From Lepus europaeus (taxonomy: Eukaryota; Chordata; Mammalia; Lagomorpha; Leporidae): DNA of 64,000 nucleotides. Under the pieces are notes generated by a model. It was not told where the DNA came from, did no database searches, and saw only the letters and a program-made list of their open reading frames with translations. Below, one piece after another: positions 46,106-57,769 of the stretch. Numbering within the stretch: position 1 is the first letter of the stretch; every line of letters begins with the position of its first letter. The stretch spans positions 8,756,266 to 8,820,265 of the forward strand of contig NC_084837.1 in assembly GCF_033115175.1 (NCBI RefSeq), given 5' to 3'. The position numbers and the translations under genes are program-made.

Positions 46106-48536
46106 TGGGCAGAAGTGTTGCGTGTGAGTGGCACCTGGCGAGGGGCGGCGCCATGCGGAGGCCGCTGCTTACTCTAAGGCCGGGGTGGGGGTCCCAGGGC
46201 CTCCCCCATCTTCCTTTCTTTGCAGAGCACTGCGGACTAGGGCAGTGTACTTGGGAGTCATCTGGCAAAGCTTCACATCGATCCAGGCCATACGAGGCGC
46301 TGGAATTATGTTAACGAGCTGGGAATTTACAAAGCACTTTTTACCTTTGTAGTCTTAAAAAGCTCCCTTTCCCGGAGTCTCCCCAAGGAGCCTCCTCTCC
46401 ATGCGTGGAGACGCTGTCTGCTGTTTGGCTGGTTGCAGACACAGGTTGCATCTGTTTGAAACTCTAATCAGTCATCTGTAGGCAAATGCCTAAACGTTAA
46501 CCCGGTTACAGTGACATTTTTAAGAGTAACTTTTGCTTGCATGTGCTAATATAAATAATATACTAACATTTTTAAGGGAAAAATACATTTTTCCCTTTCC
46601 AAAGTCTTTTCAAACAAGAAATCATAAGAAATACGCAAACTGCTCATGTTTAAAAAATTATGTGAAATGATTTCATCTTTAGCCAAAAGTGACTGGTCTT
46701 AGAGTTAAATTCATTTTGTGACTTAAATGAATTGCCTTCCATGGTAAGAATACAGTGCCTTATTTATGGTATGGAGAGACCAGCTGTCGTCAGCTGCAGT
46801 GTTTCAGACCATACGTGCTATGTTTGCACAGGTGCCCCTGCGCTATACCCTTGGGCAGGGGACAGGAGCACTGGGACTCGCTGGGGTCCCGTTTGTGTGT
46901 TTGTGTGTGTGTGTGGTACTAGGTCGTTAGGCAGTGCCCAGTTTGTTATGATCCGAGGTCTGGATTAGCCAGCTCCTACCAGGGCATAAACTTGAGCTGC
47001 TCTGCACCTTAGTCCCTGGCTCCAAACATTGTCTTTCACTGGTGGGAGGTAGACCCAGAAGACAGGTTGCTGACACTGAGACCACAGCTTAGACCAGCAA
47101 GGTGGTCAGTCCAGGGAAATCGGGAATGCAAGGTGTCTGTGGCTCCCTGGACCCTTCGCAGCCCACAGCCACGAGGGGCGTCTTTCTGAGTTCAAACAGT
47201 GAAACAGGACCAGCAGCCGCCAACTAACCCACGTGGAAGATGTTTGCACTTTCAGTAGAAATCATTGCAGTTGGGGGGTTTTGCCCAGGGAAACACATGC
47301 TACATGAAATAGAATAAAATGCTTTGGGGAAGGAACGGGTGCCGCTGCTGTAGCCCAGTGCTGGGCACCCAGGTCGGGCCCCGGAGGAGGGTGATGGTGG
47401 CCCCCCATGGAACACGGAACATGGACCTGCAGTTGTACGCCACCCAGTTTAAGAGATGAAGACGAGCGTGTGCGGTTGGGTTTGTTTTATTTTGCACATC
47501 CGTATTGTTTTCAGTTTCCATCTTTTAAAAGCGTAGCTTCACAAGTAGTAGCCGTAGCGGCCTCTCACATAGCGTCATGGAAGACTGCAGCGTGCTGAGC
47601 CGTCACCCACGAGTGGTGATGGCAGGGGCAGGTGCGGCCCCTGGAGACTTCCCTCTCAGCTTCCCGTGTGGCCCTGGGACCCCCAAGGCACACACGTCTC
47701 CTGGGGTCCGGCTCACGCCTCAGCAGCTAGGTGAGGGGACAGTGCCTTTTCTTAATTGAGAAGTGGAGGAGAAATGGGCACAGCTTTCTAGATGACTGAT
47801 AGAAAACGCCGGGAAGCAGGGCGCAGAGCGAAGGTGGGTTTGACGGCCAGCATGAACCTTGGTGTCCGCCTGCCACACGCGCCGGGCTGGTGTGCAGTCT
47901 CACCCTTTCCAACACCGCAGGGCTGTGCTGCCTTTGGCCTGGCTGCGACTCGTCGTGCTGTTTGTGTGATTTCTGGATGAGGACGTGGCCAAGCCGGCCG
48001 CCTCCTGTTGGATGCAAGGCAGACTGACCATGAGGAGCCTGTTAGGAGTCCGGCGCACTGAGCTGGATGCCGCTGCCCTGGCCCATGAGCTTGTAAACAG
48101 ATGCCGATGGGCACAGGTCATTAACACCGTGACCCACTTCTACTTACGCTGGGAGATAAAGGTCCTGGGTCCTAATTTCCACCGCAAGTTGGATTGCACC
48201 TTTCAGGAAGTGCTCTGCTCAGCCCGGGGGTCCTGAGCTATCACAGGTTCCCAAGTCCCTGGGTCACCCAGGGTACCCTGGGCATGGTGGCAGGTGACAG
48301 TGGTCCCTCCAGAGGCAGGGGAAGTGAACGTTGTGGCTGGACAGGGTGGGGACACAGCCAGTCTTTTCCTACCCACGGTTGTTTAGACAAAGCAGTGTTC
48401 ATCGAATGTTTTTCAACTCCCTGCTGGTTGGTTGTTATTGTTTGTTTGAGATGTATATTTAGAATGGAATCATCTAAGAAGCTGATTTTGCTAACCTGCT
48501 GTTCCTTAAAAGAGAAATGTCACAAGAAGGTGTAAA

Positions 48537-48542
48537 AATAAA
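48537..48542 (+). terminator. SYNM: SYNM poly(A) signal AATAAA (alternative)
   Basis: A canonical hexamer about 95 nt before the ATTAAA signal. It gives nearly the same 3' UTR length; the following sequence is A-rich rather than GT-rich, so it is ranked second. Another AATAAA at 47313-47318 could give a 1.2-kb 3' UTR. Confidence 0.5.
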
Positions 48543-48631
48543 AATCTGAGGGAAAAAAACAACCCTGCATTGTTCCTAAGAGAATGAATGTTTTCCGACA
48601 GACTTTGGTGCGCTTTCTCCTTTAAACTCTA

Positions 48632-48637
48632 ATTAAA
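48632..48637 (+). terminator. SYNM: SYNM poly(A) signal ATTAAA (probable main distal site)
   Basis: ATTAAA is followed within 40 nt by a GT-rich run (GGTGTTGTGTGTTGCTGTG), the expected downstream element. Cleavage would fall near 48,650. Confidence 0.6.
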
Positions 48638-48655
48638 GCACGCGTGTGACTGCAT

Positions 48656-51099
48656 GGTGTTGTGTGTTGCTGTGCATGTTTTTATGGTGGCACAGAATGC
48701 CTGGGAGGACATCTGTGGAGAACTCCAGCTCTAATTCCTCGCCGCGTCAGGACTCCGTCATCAGTGCCGGGGCACGAGAAACCAGAAAGCAGGGCGCACG
48801 GAGCAGACACCGAAGGACTTGTGTTGCTGTGTGTACTGACAGCTGGTGGCAAACACGCCACCACCGCTGCCTGCACGGACGAGAGGATTTCCCAGGACCT
48901 GAGACTCTCGGGGCTCAATCCAGGGCTGTCCTGGGAAATCCTGGGGCCCTCGGTCACCTTGCCCACCAACTGGAGGCTGTCAGGGCCATTTCTCAGGAGT
49001 TCTTGGTAGCTAGAGACAAAAGGAGGCGCCCTTGGTCATTTTTAGCATAAAGACAAAAACACGGCCAGCTACGGTCTTCCTCCTTGATGAAGTTAATGCA
49101 TTTCCCAGAGGGGCGCCCAGGTCTGGTGGGAGATGCCTGGAGTCACCTTTCCTCCAGGGGGGCGGGGAGTGGGGACTCTGGGTTTTAGCTCCTGTGATCC
49201 GGGATATCCTGTGGGAGACACAGAGAGGAACAAGTGCCAGACCCACGTTCACATTTCTTTCAAAGCCCCAGCAGGGGCTCTGCTGTACTGCAGGTGGCTG
49301 TTAACACAGAGCCCCAGCCTGGGTGACTCAAACCACGCAAAGCTCCGGAGTGGGGAGTCCAACACTGAGGTGCCGGCTGTAGAGGGCAAAGCATCTCTAA
49401 ATTTTTTAAAAAATATTTTATTTATTTATTTGAGAGGCAGAGTTACAGACAATGAGAGGGAAAGACAAAGAGAGAGGTCTTCCATCTGCTGGTTCACTCC
49501 CCAAATGGCTGCAACAGCAGGAGCTGGGCCAATCTGAAGCCAGGAGCCAGGTGCTTCTTCTGGGTCTCCCAGGCAGGTGCAGGGGCCCAAGGACTTGGGT
49601 CATCTTCTGCTGCTTTCCCAGGCCACAGCAGAGAGCTGGATCAGAAGTGGAGCAGCCAGGACTAGAACCGACGCCCATATGGGATGACAGCACCACAGTG
49701 CCAGCGAAGCATCTTTTCTTTTAAAGGCACCAGTGTCCCTCAGCAGGGCTCACTCCCCTGACGGAACAACCTCCCCCAGAGCCTGCCGGCAAACAGCGAG
49801 CAGTGTCACCCTGGGGACCGGTGCTTCAACGCGCACTGGAGGCGAGGGGCACGCTCAGTCCACAGCACACCCCCGTGTGGTCCGTGTTGAAAATACTCAC
49901 TCCCCCACCCGCGTGGAGACCCGCGTCTTCGACTGCACAGGATGCTCGGGGAGCAGTGGCCACAGCCACACACCTTTCTGCCCCCTGTTCACAGGCCTGG
50001 GTCTGGGACCCGTGGGTGTTAGCAGGAACGGCCTGCGGGTCAGCTCGCAGCTCCGCAGGAAGACCAGGGAGGGCCCCTGCCACTCTGCACTTCAGAGCTC
50101 CCCCAGTTGATTCCCCCATCAGTTCTCGAGGTGGTCCCCCACACACGTGGAGTGGTACCCCGCTTTGCTTGTGGGGCTGGAGGGCACCAGGCTGTCATCC
50201 TGGGGCTGTCCGAGCACCTGCCTGCGGCCTCACTGGCCACCGTCCAAGGGGGCAGAGGTATTCCTGCCCACTCCTGCATCTCCACCCTCTAGGTGATCCA
50301 TCCGCCTCCTGCCAGCACCCGATCGCCGTGTTCACAGGGTGGAGACAGGCGCTCAAAGCCTCTCTCTCCACCGCTGCCTCACCAGCAGGCTGAAAGCCCC
50401 AGAGGACAGGGTGTGGGGTGGGGCTGTGCCGGCTCAAGCAGCAGCAGCTCCAGGGCCCAGCCATGTTTGTCCTGCCTGGGGTGGGGGATCCAGGAAAGGA
50501 TGCAGGGCAGCAGGGGGTCGTCGCCCCTGCCCCACAACCCTCCGTGCCCACCTTTCTGCTGACCTACACCTGCCTCCTCCACCCCAGGGCCACGTGGGGC
50601 CCACTTAGCACCCACCCTGCAGTCCCCCACCATATCCGTTTTGCCTCCAGGGCCATGCTGGATTGCCAGCTCATAGAGGAGGGGGAGCAGGACTGGGTGT
50701 GCCTCCTTTCTGTTGTGTCCCTGCTCTTAGCACAAGCCCATGCCCGCTGTGCACCACACCGTGAGTGACGCCGTCCCCATGCCTGTCTTCTGGCTCCGAG
50801 GAGCTCTGACGCAGGCTTCCCTTGAAGAGCCCAGCCTGCCTGGGTCTGTACCTGAGGAGCACAGCCGGGTGGTTTACAAAGAAGCGAGGCTCGCTCCACT
50901 CGCCGTGCAGAGCCTGGGAGCCCAGGGCCGAGGCTCTGCACCTGCTCACGGCCCCCCTGCGGCTGGGGACTCTGCAGTGTTCCTAGGCGACACAGGCATC
51001 CCGTGGCTAGCCACAGCGAGTGGCCAGCTTGCACATGCCCCCCGCGGCTAACAGGTGCCTGGGATGATGTGCCCACCCAGGCCGGACCGTGACACCAGC
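48656..51099. other. Intergenic gap between the convergent SYNM and TTC23 ends
   Basis: About 2.4 kb with one minus-strand SINE (49,399-49,706). The rest is GC-rich unique DNA with no supported gene. Confidence 0.6.
49389..49714 (-). mobile_element. C-repeat SINE with 8-bp flanking repeat, between SYNM and TTC23
   Basis: AAGCATCT at 49389-49396 and 49707-49714; body TTATTTGAGAGGCAGAGTTA to GCACCACAGTGCCAGC. Part of the head is deleted. Confidence 0.92.
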
Positions 51100-51551
51100 A
51101 CTGAGGAAGTCCCTTCCTGAGCCGTTTATTCTCAGGGTCTGCCCCCTTCCTGTAAGAAGAGGCTTCCTCGGGATTTGTGTTCTTGCTCCGAGGCTGACCC
51201 CAGCCAGCTGTGCGCGTGCGCAGGGCCCAGCCCGCCTCCCCCGCGCAGGAGGTTCTGAGCTCCTGGAGAGAAGTCTTCCAGCCTCAGGAGTGCTGCTGGG
51301 TCCCAGATCCTTGCTGGCCAGAAAGACACCACAAGTGACCGAGGGAAAACTGTGCCGTGCAGCCCCCGGTCACGCCGAAGGCCGCGCCCCGTCGTGGCGC
51401 TGATGGTCTCTCTGGTGAGTGCCGGAGCCCACTGTCGGCCAGGGAAGTCCACGCTAACTGTAAATTCCATCTGCTCGAGGGAGAGGCTGGCACAGACCCC
51501 GAGGGGTGGCACCCAGGCCCACCGTGGGAAGCCGCCTCGGGGCCGGGGGTC
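51100..51551 (-). other. TTC23: TTC23 3' UTR with AATAAA signal at 51125-51130
   Basis: Reading the minus strand, AATAAA lies about 420 nt after the stop and is followed by a GT-containing stretch (GTGCTGGTGTCACGG). This gives a short 3' UTR ending near 51,105. The end is inferred from signals only. Confidence 0.6.
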
Positions 51552-51666
51552 TCAGTTGGCTGCGCTGGGCCTGCCCCTCCCCAGCGCCATGTGCCGGGGG
51601 GCGCTGGTGTTAAAGGCCACTTTGGCCTTCGGAGTTGGCCTTGGCTTCACAGCGACCTCAGCGACC
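51552..51666 (-). CDS. TTC23: TTC23 terminal coding exon and stop
   Basis: 115 coding nt on the minus strand after acceptor CTTTGTCTGCAG. The first base completes a Lys codon; 37 codons and TGA (51552-51554) follow. The peptide is basic and proline-rich (KPRPTPKAKVAF), as in the human C-terminus. The open frame to its right (to 51764) is intron. Confidence 0.88.
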
Positions 51667-52497
51667 CTGCAGACAAAGGGAAGGTGGGGTGAGTGCGCAC
51701 CCTCGGGTTGCCCTGGGGCCTGCGTCAGAGAGGGAAGTGAGAGCAGAGCCCTGGCATGGAGCACAGAGCAGGCGACGCCTCCCTCCCGCCTGTCCCCTCC
51801 TGCTGGCCGCCCCCAGCGGGCTCAGCAGCACAGGCCTAAGGGGACAGCTGAGCTGGGCAGGAGGCCTCCACGTCCCTGTCCCCTGCTGGCTGGGTCCCCG
51901 TCCTCACCCTGGTCACTGCCCTGCTGCCCTGAGCATGGACTGGGCAGTCTCCCCAGGGCTCCGGGCAGACACGCGTTCTGGGAGGGGGCGTCTCTGGGCT
52001 CGAGGCTGGGCCCATGCTCAGCAGGGTTGTGGAGTCCGCCCTGCAGGTACGTGAGCAGGTGCCCAGCTGCCATCCTGACCGGCCCCTGAGGGCTCAGGAA
52101 GCCCAGGGGAGTCTCACGCAGGCCACGCCCTCCCCGTCCAACAGGGGAGTGAGCCTGCAGCGGGCTGGTCTGTGGCCGCAGGAGCACACGGCGTACAGCC
52201 TGTGCTTCTGACGTGACTCGGCAGCAAATCCCTTTTCTCCCATCTGGGCAGGGAAGACACAAGTGGGCGTTCGGAGGAGCTGGCCTTGCCTCCAGCTCTG
52301 CAGGTTACAGGCAGTCGGGACGACCTTCCCAGAACCTTCCAGAACCAGCTTCCCCTGAGAGTCAGAGTGGCAGGAGACGAGCTACTCAGAGAAGGTTGGG
52401 GGAGGCCAACTCACTTGGCCAGATCGTCCACGGTCTGCTGGGTGGCCAGGGTCCTCTTGTCCTGCGGTCCATACAGGAGCATCTGAATGTGGAGACA
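51552..52497 (-). CDS. TTC23: Tetratricopeptide repeat protein 23, C-terminal end: complement of join 51552-51666, 52415-52497 (partial; gene continues beyond the window)
   Basis: TTC23 is a TPR protein reported at the ciliary EvC zone with IQCE, linked to Hedgehog signalling. Only its last 65 codons' worth is recognised here. Read on the minus strand, the penultimate exon gives CLHIQMLLYGPQDKRTLATQ and then QTVDDLA, and the last exon gives KVAEVAVKPRPTPKAKVAFN, then TSAPRHMALGRGRPSAAN and a stop. The blocks LLYGPQDKRTLATQQ and KAKVAF match human TTC23 as I recall it. Splice sites and phases agree. The position, tail to tail with SYNM, matches human 15q26.3. Confidence 0.88.
51667..52414 (-). 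other. TTC23: TTC23 last intron (748 nt)
   Basis: Minus-strand GTGAGT to CTGCAG. No SINE or other repeat is evident. Overlapping plus-strand frames, the longest being 245 codons from 51352, have no support. Confidence 0.8.
52415..52497 (-). CDS. TTC23: TTC23 penultimate coding exon
   Basis: 83 nt on the minus strand between acceptor GGTCTCCTGCAG and donor AA|GTGAGT. It starts in phase 0 with TGT (Cys) and supplies 27 full codons plus AA, which with the G of the next exon makes Lys. It contains the most diagnostic stretch, LLYGPQDKRTLATQQ. The sequence after this (TVDDLA) differs from the human AMGMLSTA-type segment. Confidence 0.88.
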
Positions 52498-53539
52498 CTG
52501 CAGGAGACCAAGCGGCAATCATGACGTCAGGGACATGTCCCGGGGACAGACCTGGCAGGGAAATGAACTCCCCTTCGAAGGAAGGACAGAACACTGCATC
52601 CTGAGAGCAAGGTGCGACCGAACTGCTGCCTTCCCAGGTTCCTCCCAGGGTTCCTCCCAGGGCAGGCTGGCCTGGGCTGTTCCCTGGGAGCCAGGAGATG
52701 GGTGTGCAGCTTTAACACTGTTTTATACAGCTCTCTGTTGACTAGCTGTATGCAAAAATATATTTCAAAGGGCAAGGACGTGGACCCTAACCAGGATGGC
52801 CTCTGGCTTCCTTTTTACCTGACCTTCATTTTAGCTCAGAAAATATTTTAAGTAGTTCTTTTTTCCTAACCAATGGGTTTCCCATACTTATTAGTACACA
52901 GCAGTGTCTTAGTTATTAGGACTTAGAGATTCAGCTTCCAGACGACACAGGGCTGGCTCTGACACCGTTTCTCCCCTCAGCTCACTGTAAATCTTGCCAT
53001 TGAATCCCTTGTGCTAGATAAGGGCAGCCCCAAGGAGCAGATAAAGAGCACAGAGCTGCCAGAACTGGCCAGAGGCATTTTGAAGACCATGGGGTGGAGG
53101 AAGTTTCTTTGCTGGGTGCCAACACCTTTTATAAAACCACGGTGCGATAGGGTGGTTTCCATCCATCGGCGGACAAAATGGCAATGCTAGACAGGCGGCA
53201 GAACTAGCCTTGACAAATGCTGAGACAGGGTCGGGATGGGCGGTTCATGGTGCTGGACCAGTCCCCTTCCAATGAGGGCAACACAAAATTCACCCCAGAA
53301 AGATGTAAAAGGCCTGAACGTGAAATGCGACACCTGGCGCCCTTGCATGGAACTGTTGGAGAAGACACGCGGGCACCTGAGGTGGGGAAGCAGTCCTGGG
53401 ACAGGATCTGCATCAGGCAAAGCAGGAGGCTGATAACACTTAACCATATGAGAACTCCACATCTGCTGTGCCAGAACTCACCGTAAGCCAGGTACAAGGG
53501 GAAAGCAGGAGGGGGGAGGTTGACAATGCACACGGCTAA

Positions 53540-53960
53540 GGGAGGTCTAGCATTCGGAACACATAAGCACCTCTATGGCTCAATGAGAGAAAACAACTAT
53601 CTCCTAACAGAAATACGGTCAGAAGATACAGACACATCACTCAAGGTGCTGAACACTTGCCAACAATCTCCCAGATAACCGGAAATGCAAACTGAAACCT
53701 CAAGGAAGTGCCCTTCGCCCAAGAGATTACAAAAATTAGACTGTGACACCGAGCTTTGTCAAAGACATCAAGCAACGAGAACTCTTACATATTGGTAGTG
53801 AGTGTTAACACTGGAATAACCCCTTTGTAGAACAACTTAGCAATATTTAGGAACAGTTCATATACACATGTATTATGTCTGCATGAAGCAAATGTTTTAT
53901 ATGAAAGTCTTTGTGTGGATATATCCAAGTAGATGAACCTCATGATTAAAAGTCAAGAGG
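53540..53960 (+). mobile_element. LINE-1 (M-type) fragment in TTC23 intron
   Basis: CGGAAATGCAAACTGAAACC, ATTGGTAGTGAGTGTTAACA and CCCTTTGTAGAACAACTTAG follow the LINE-1 3' ORF2 pattern. No open frame. Confidence 0.65.
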
Positions 53961-55088
53961 AAAAAGCAAATTTCTGATGAGTGCAAACGGTAGGAGGTTC
54001 ACGTGAAGCTTCAAACCATGCCCAACAAAACCATAGGACGGGAAGAAAAGCACGGGAGAGCTATCAAGTGCAGGGAAGGGAAGCGGTTGTTTGGGGATGG
54101 GAGAGGTACACAGGGGACTTCAACGGGGTGGGTCATGTTTTGTCTCTTAGGTTCAACAGTGTTAAATTAGCCCACTTTTCTGCATCTCTGAAATATCAGA
54201 GCGTAGTCTTAGAAGATTGAATTAACTGTTTCATTTACACAGCAACAGCCTGAGTGTAAAAGAAGAAGTGTGAGGGTTCGGGGACTGGTACTGAAGACTG
54301 TTCTTCCTGATCTGCCAACCATTTTTAGGGCTTTAAGGAAGCTAACATGCAAGCAGCCAGAATGCTTTGTCTTTGCAAGCTGTGCAAAATACCAAGACTG
54401 CCTGAATGTCTGTGTCAGTCTGAGGACTGGAGGACCGGGCTGCCTTTCGGGGGAAGGGAAAGCAGGTGAGAAGACGCCAGGGTTTTTAAGTGAGAGAAAA
54501 CTGCAGGTCACCATTTCTGAGCTCGGTTACGCAGCACCACGTGCAGTCGGCCTTCTCGGTCATCTTATTTAGCACGCGGTCAGATTCGGCACAGTGAAGG
54601 AGCCCACTCCCTCCGCCCAACAAACCCCTTCCTCTCTCAGTCTGCACTGGGGGTTTGGGCTGGCCTTGCCGTCAGCCACAGGGGCACGGCTGTGACCTTG
54701 GACGTCTAGGGACCTCGAGAAAGCTCTGGTGCCTTGAGGCTTTTGAATCCCATGACACGTGACCAAAGCCCGGCCAGCAGCCCACGTGGTTCCAGCCCTC
54801 TGTCTCTGGGCCACTGCCAGTCTCTCAAGGGGCAGCTTTCTTGCCAGAGCAGACTTCACGTTCTCTTCCATGACCACAAGGACCCTCCCTCCCCTGCCGG
54901 GGCCCAGGTCTAATTTGAAGCCAAGCAGGACTTCCTGTTTACGGATCTCTGAGTGTGTCCGACGTGGCTGGTTTTGAGGCCGGCTGATGCCCACCCGGCT
55001 TGGTGTCCATCCGTTCACTGTGGCGTGAAACCTGGTCTCTGTTCACCCTGCCTTAACAGATGGCCTTGAACCCTAAGGCAGGGCTGGT

Positions 55089-55470
55089 GCAGGAGGATTT
55101 CTTTTTTTTTTTTTCTTTCTTTCTTTTTTTTTGGACAGGCAGAGTGGACAGTGAGAGAGAGACAGAGAGAAAGGTCTTCCTTTTGCCGTTGGTTCACCCT
55201 CCAATGGCCGCCACGGTAGGCGCGCTGCGGCCGGCGCACCGCGCTGATCCGATGGCAGGAGCCAGGTGCTTCTCCTGGTCTCCCATGGGGTGCAGGGCCC
55301 AAGCACTTGGGCCATCCTCCACTGCACTCCCTGGCCACAGCAGAGAGCTGGCCTGGAAGAGGGGCAACCGGGACAGGATCGGTGTCCCGACCGGGACTAG
55401 AACCCGGTGTGCCGGCGCCGCAAGGCGGAGGATTAGCCTAGTGAGCTGCGGCGCCGGCAGGAGGATTTCT
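55089..55470 (-). mobile_element. Young C-repeat SINE with perfect 14-bp target-site duplication
   Basis: GCAGGAGGATTTCT at 55089-55102 and 55457-55470. Long T-rich tail, GACAGGCAGAGTGGACAGTG, reversed B-box CGACCGGGACTAGAACCCGG, head GAGCTGCGGCGCCGGC. Confidence 0.97.
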
Positions 55471-56804
55471 AAGCCACCCTTTGGAGCCTGAAGCCTGTTC
55501 CCCCCGGCCTGTCGTCCTCTGCGGTCCCACTAACCAGCCCCGTTTCCTCCAGTCCTCGGGTTCTGGTTATTTTCACCAGCAGAGGGAGTGGCGTTAGGAG
55601 AGGGGCTCCTGGCTGGGTAAAGCGAAGCGACCCTGTGCGATAATCAAGTCCCACAGCGTGGACTTCAAGTGCCCTTCCCCGTGGCCAGTACTCTGCCCTT
55701 CCTGGTGTTAGATTTCCCCCCAAGGCTATTCATCCTCACCAAGGAGATCGGTCTAAAATTCCAGCAGAAAGAAAGGAGGAGAGATGCGGAGGAGGTCAAC
55801 CGGGAGAGAGGAAGGGACCCTGGCCCCCGGCCCCCAACCCCTTTTATGAGTCCAGTGACCCAGGGAGCCAAGGCAGCGACAGACGGTTCTTCCATTAGCT
55901 GAACTGCTCTTGAAGGAGACTCCTTTGTAAAAATACCAGACCAGCCCATTACCAGCAAATGTTCTCACATAGTTGTCCATCCGCCTAAGGGACATAAATT
56001 AAACTTTTTGGTGTTCGGCTGCTCTCGGCTAACTTGGCTGAAGCATTTTTGTGTGAAGCCAGTGTTTCGATTCTTTTGTTGGAAACCTAGACGCTGACAG
56101 GCAGGAAGTCAACCACTGCTCAGTGCACCTGCTGAGGGCCAGGCTTTGTGAACGCCTCCCTGAACTTCGCCAGGAACTCCCCAAGCCCTGACGCTGGGAC
56201 CTTCACCTCAAAGGCGGGCGCCCCGTGCTCTCCGCGTCCTTCCACGGGGCGGCTTTGGAGAGCCGCCACCAAAGAGGGTTACGCGCTTTTCTCTGAAGTG
56301 AGCCGGGAAACTGGACTCTGAAGGCCCCGCGGGATTCGAGGGACGCTTTGATTTTGTGTGCGGGAGCTGTGAGGAGTCGCTGGTGTTCTGTATTACTCCT
56401 TAAACACCGAATAGGGGCAGGTGGGGGAGGAGCTAGTCCTCGGCTTGCGGGAAGACAGCAGGGGATGCCCCACTTTCCCGCTGGCCTGTGGGCTGTCCCT
56501 AGCAGGCTGTGTTGGTCCTGCTCACCCTTGTCATTCCTGCACAGAGGTGAACGAGTGATTACAAAAGTGAACACACAGCGACCCTGGGGGAGTTCTCCTG
56601 CGGCGCTGTAAGCCATGGGTGGGCCGTGGGGCCCCAGGGAGCCTCTGGCAGGGATGCAGCACTGAGAGTACAGCGGCAGTAGCTTCAAAATCAGTCCAGG
56701 CAAGGTCAACCCGAGAGAGAGCCCTTCGCCGCGTGCTGCTTCCCCTAGAGTCACCCGTGAAGCTGGGTGAGTTAAGAGGACTTTACAAAGTCCTTTTGGG
56801 CCTG

Positions 56805-57091
56805 GCCTTGTGGCACAGAGGGTTAGCCACCACCTGCAACGTGGGCATCCCACCTGGGAGGGCCAGTTCCAGTCCCGGCTGCTCCACCTCTGATCCAGCT
56901 TCCTGCTGATACGCCTGGGAAAGCCGCAGAGGATGGCCCAGTACTCAGGCCCTTCACTCACAAGGCAGACCAGGATGGAGCTCCTGGCTCCTGGCTCCTG
57001 GCTTTGGCTTGCCCACTGTGGCCATTTGGGGAGTGAACCAGCGGATCAAAGATTCTCTCTGCCTTTCAAATAAGTGAAACACATCTTTTTT
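56805..57091 (+). mobile_element. C-repeat SINE, host of a nested insertion in its tail
   Basis: GGCCTGGCCTTGTGGCACAG head; the CT tract is much reduced (GATTCTCTCTGCCTTTCAAA); the A-rich tail was the target of the next element. Confidence 0.9.
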
Positions 57092-57453
57092 AAAAAATAA
57101 GGGGGTAGGGCCGGCGCCATGGCTCACTAGGCTAATCCTCCACTTGCGGCGCCGGCACCCCAGGTTCTAGTCCTGGTTGGGGCACTGGATTCTATCCCAG
57201 TTGCCCCTCTTCCTGTCCAGCTCTCTGCTGAGGCCCGGGAGTGCAGTGGAGGATGGCCCAGGTGCTTGGGCCCTGCACCCAATGGGAGACCAGGAGAAGC
57301 ACCTGGCTCCTGGCTTCGGATTGGCGCAGCATGCCGGCTGCAACGCACTGGCTGTAGCAGCCACTTGGGGGGTGAACCAATGGAAAAAGGAAGACCTTTC
57401 TCTTTGTCTCTCTCTCTCTCACTGTCTAACTCTGTCAAAAAAAATAAGGGGGT
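57092..57453 (+). mobile_element. Young C-repeat SINE with perfect 15-bp target-site duplication
   Basis: AAAAAATAAGGGGGT at 57092-57106 and 57439-57453. Head GGCCGGCGCCATGGCTCACT, B-box CAGGTTCTAGTCCTGGTTGG, (TC)n near 57,400. Confidence 0.97.
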
Positions 57454-57623
57454 GCTGGTGATGGCAGGTACTTGGGTCAGCAGAGGCCTCTGTGAGGCAG
57501 TGACGCTGGAGTTGAGACCTCACAGATGGGGGGACAGAACTGGGGATGGCGGGGAGGGCTCAGGGAGAAGGAATTCTAGTTGTCTGGGGACACACTTCCC
57601 TCCCTCCCTTCTCTCTGTCTCTC

Positions 57624-57651
57624 TGACACACACACACACACACACACACAC
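57624..57651. repeat. (CA)n microsatellite
   Basis: About 14 perfect units after TCTCTGA. Confidence 0.95.
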
Positions 57652-57769
57652 CTCTAGCTGGCTCCTTGGAGGAGAGACTGGTTTACCAGTGGGTGCACAG
57701 GGAGGAGACAACAGAGTGGTTTACCAGTGGGTGCATGAGAGGAGACAAGAGGGTGCGAAGTGGCCCTGA

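Larger units (their letters stand above)
46106..48655 (+). other. SYNM: SYNM 3' untranslated region
   Basis: About 2.5 kb from the TGA to just past the last poly(A) signal. It has no SINE insertion, unlike all other stretches of this size nearby, and includes AT-rich parts (46,440-46,760). The length is close to the human SYNM 3' UTR as I remember it. The exact end is inferred from signals, not from transcripts. Confidence 0.7.

Noticed and set aside
51352-52089. 245-codon plus-strand frame
   Set aside because: It is antisense to the TTC23 last exon and intron, with low-complexity Pro/Arg/Gly content.
56203-56961. 252-codon minus-strand frame
   Set aside because: Its start lies inside a SINE, and the rest has no homology or intron signals.
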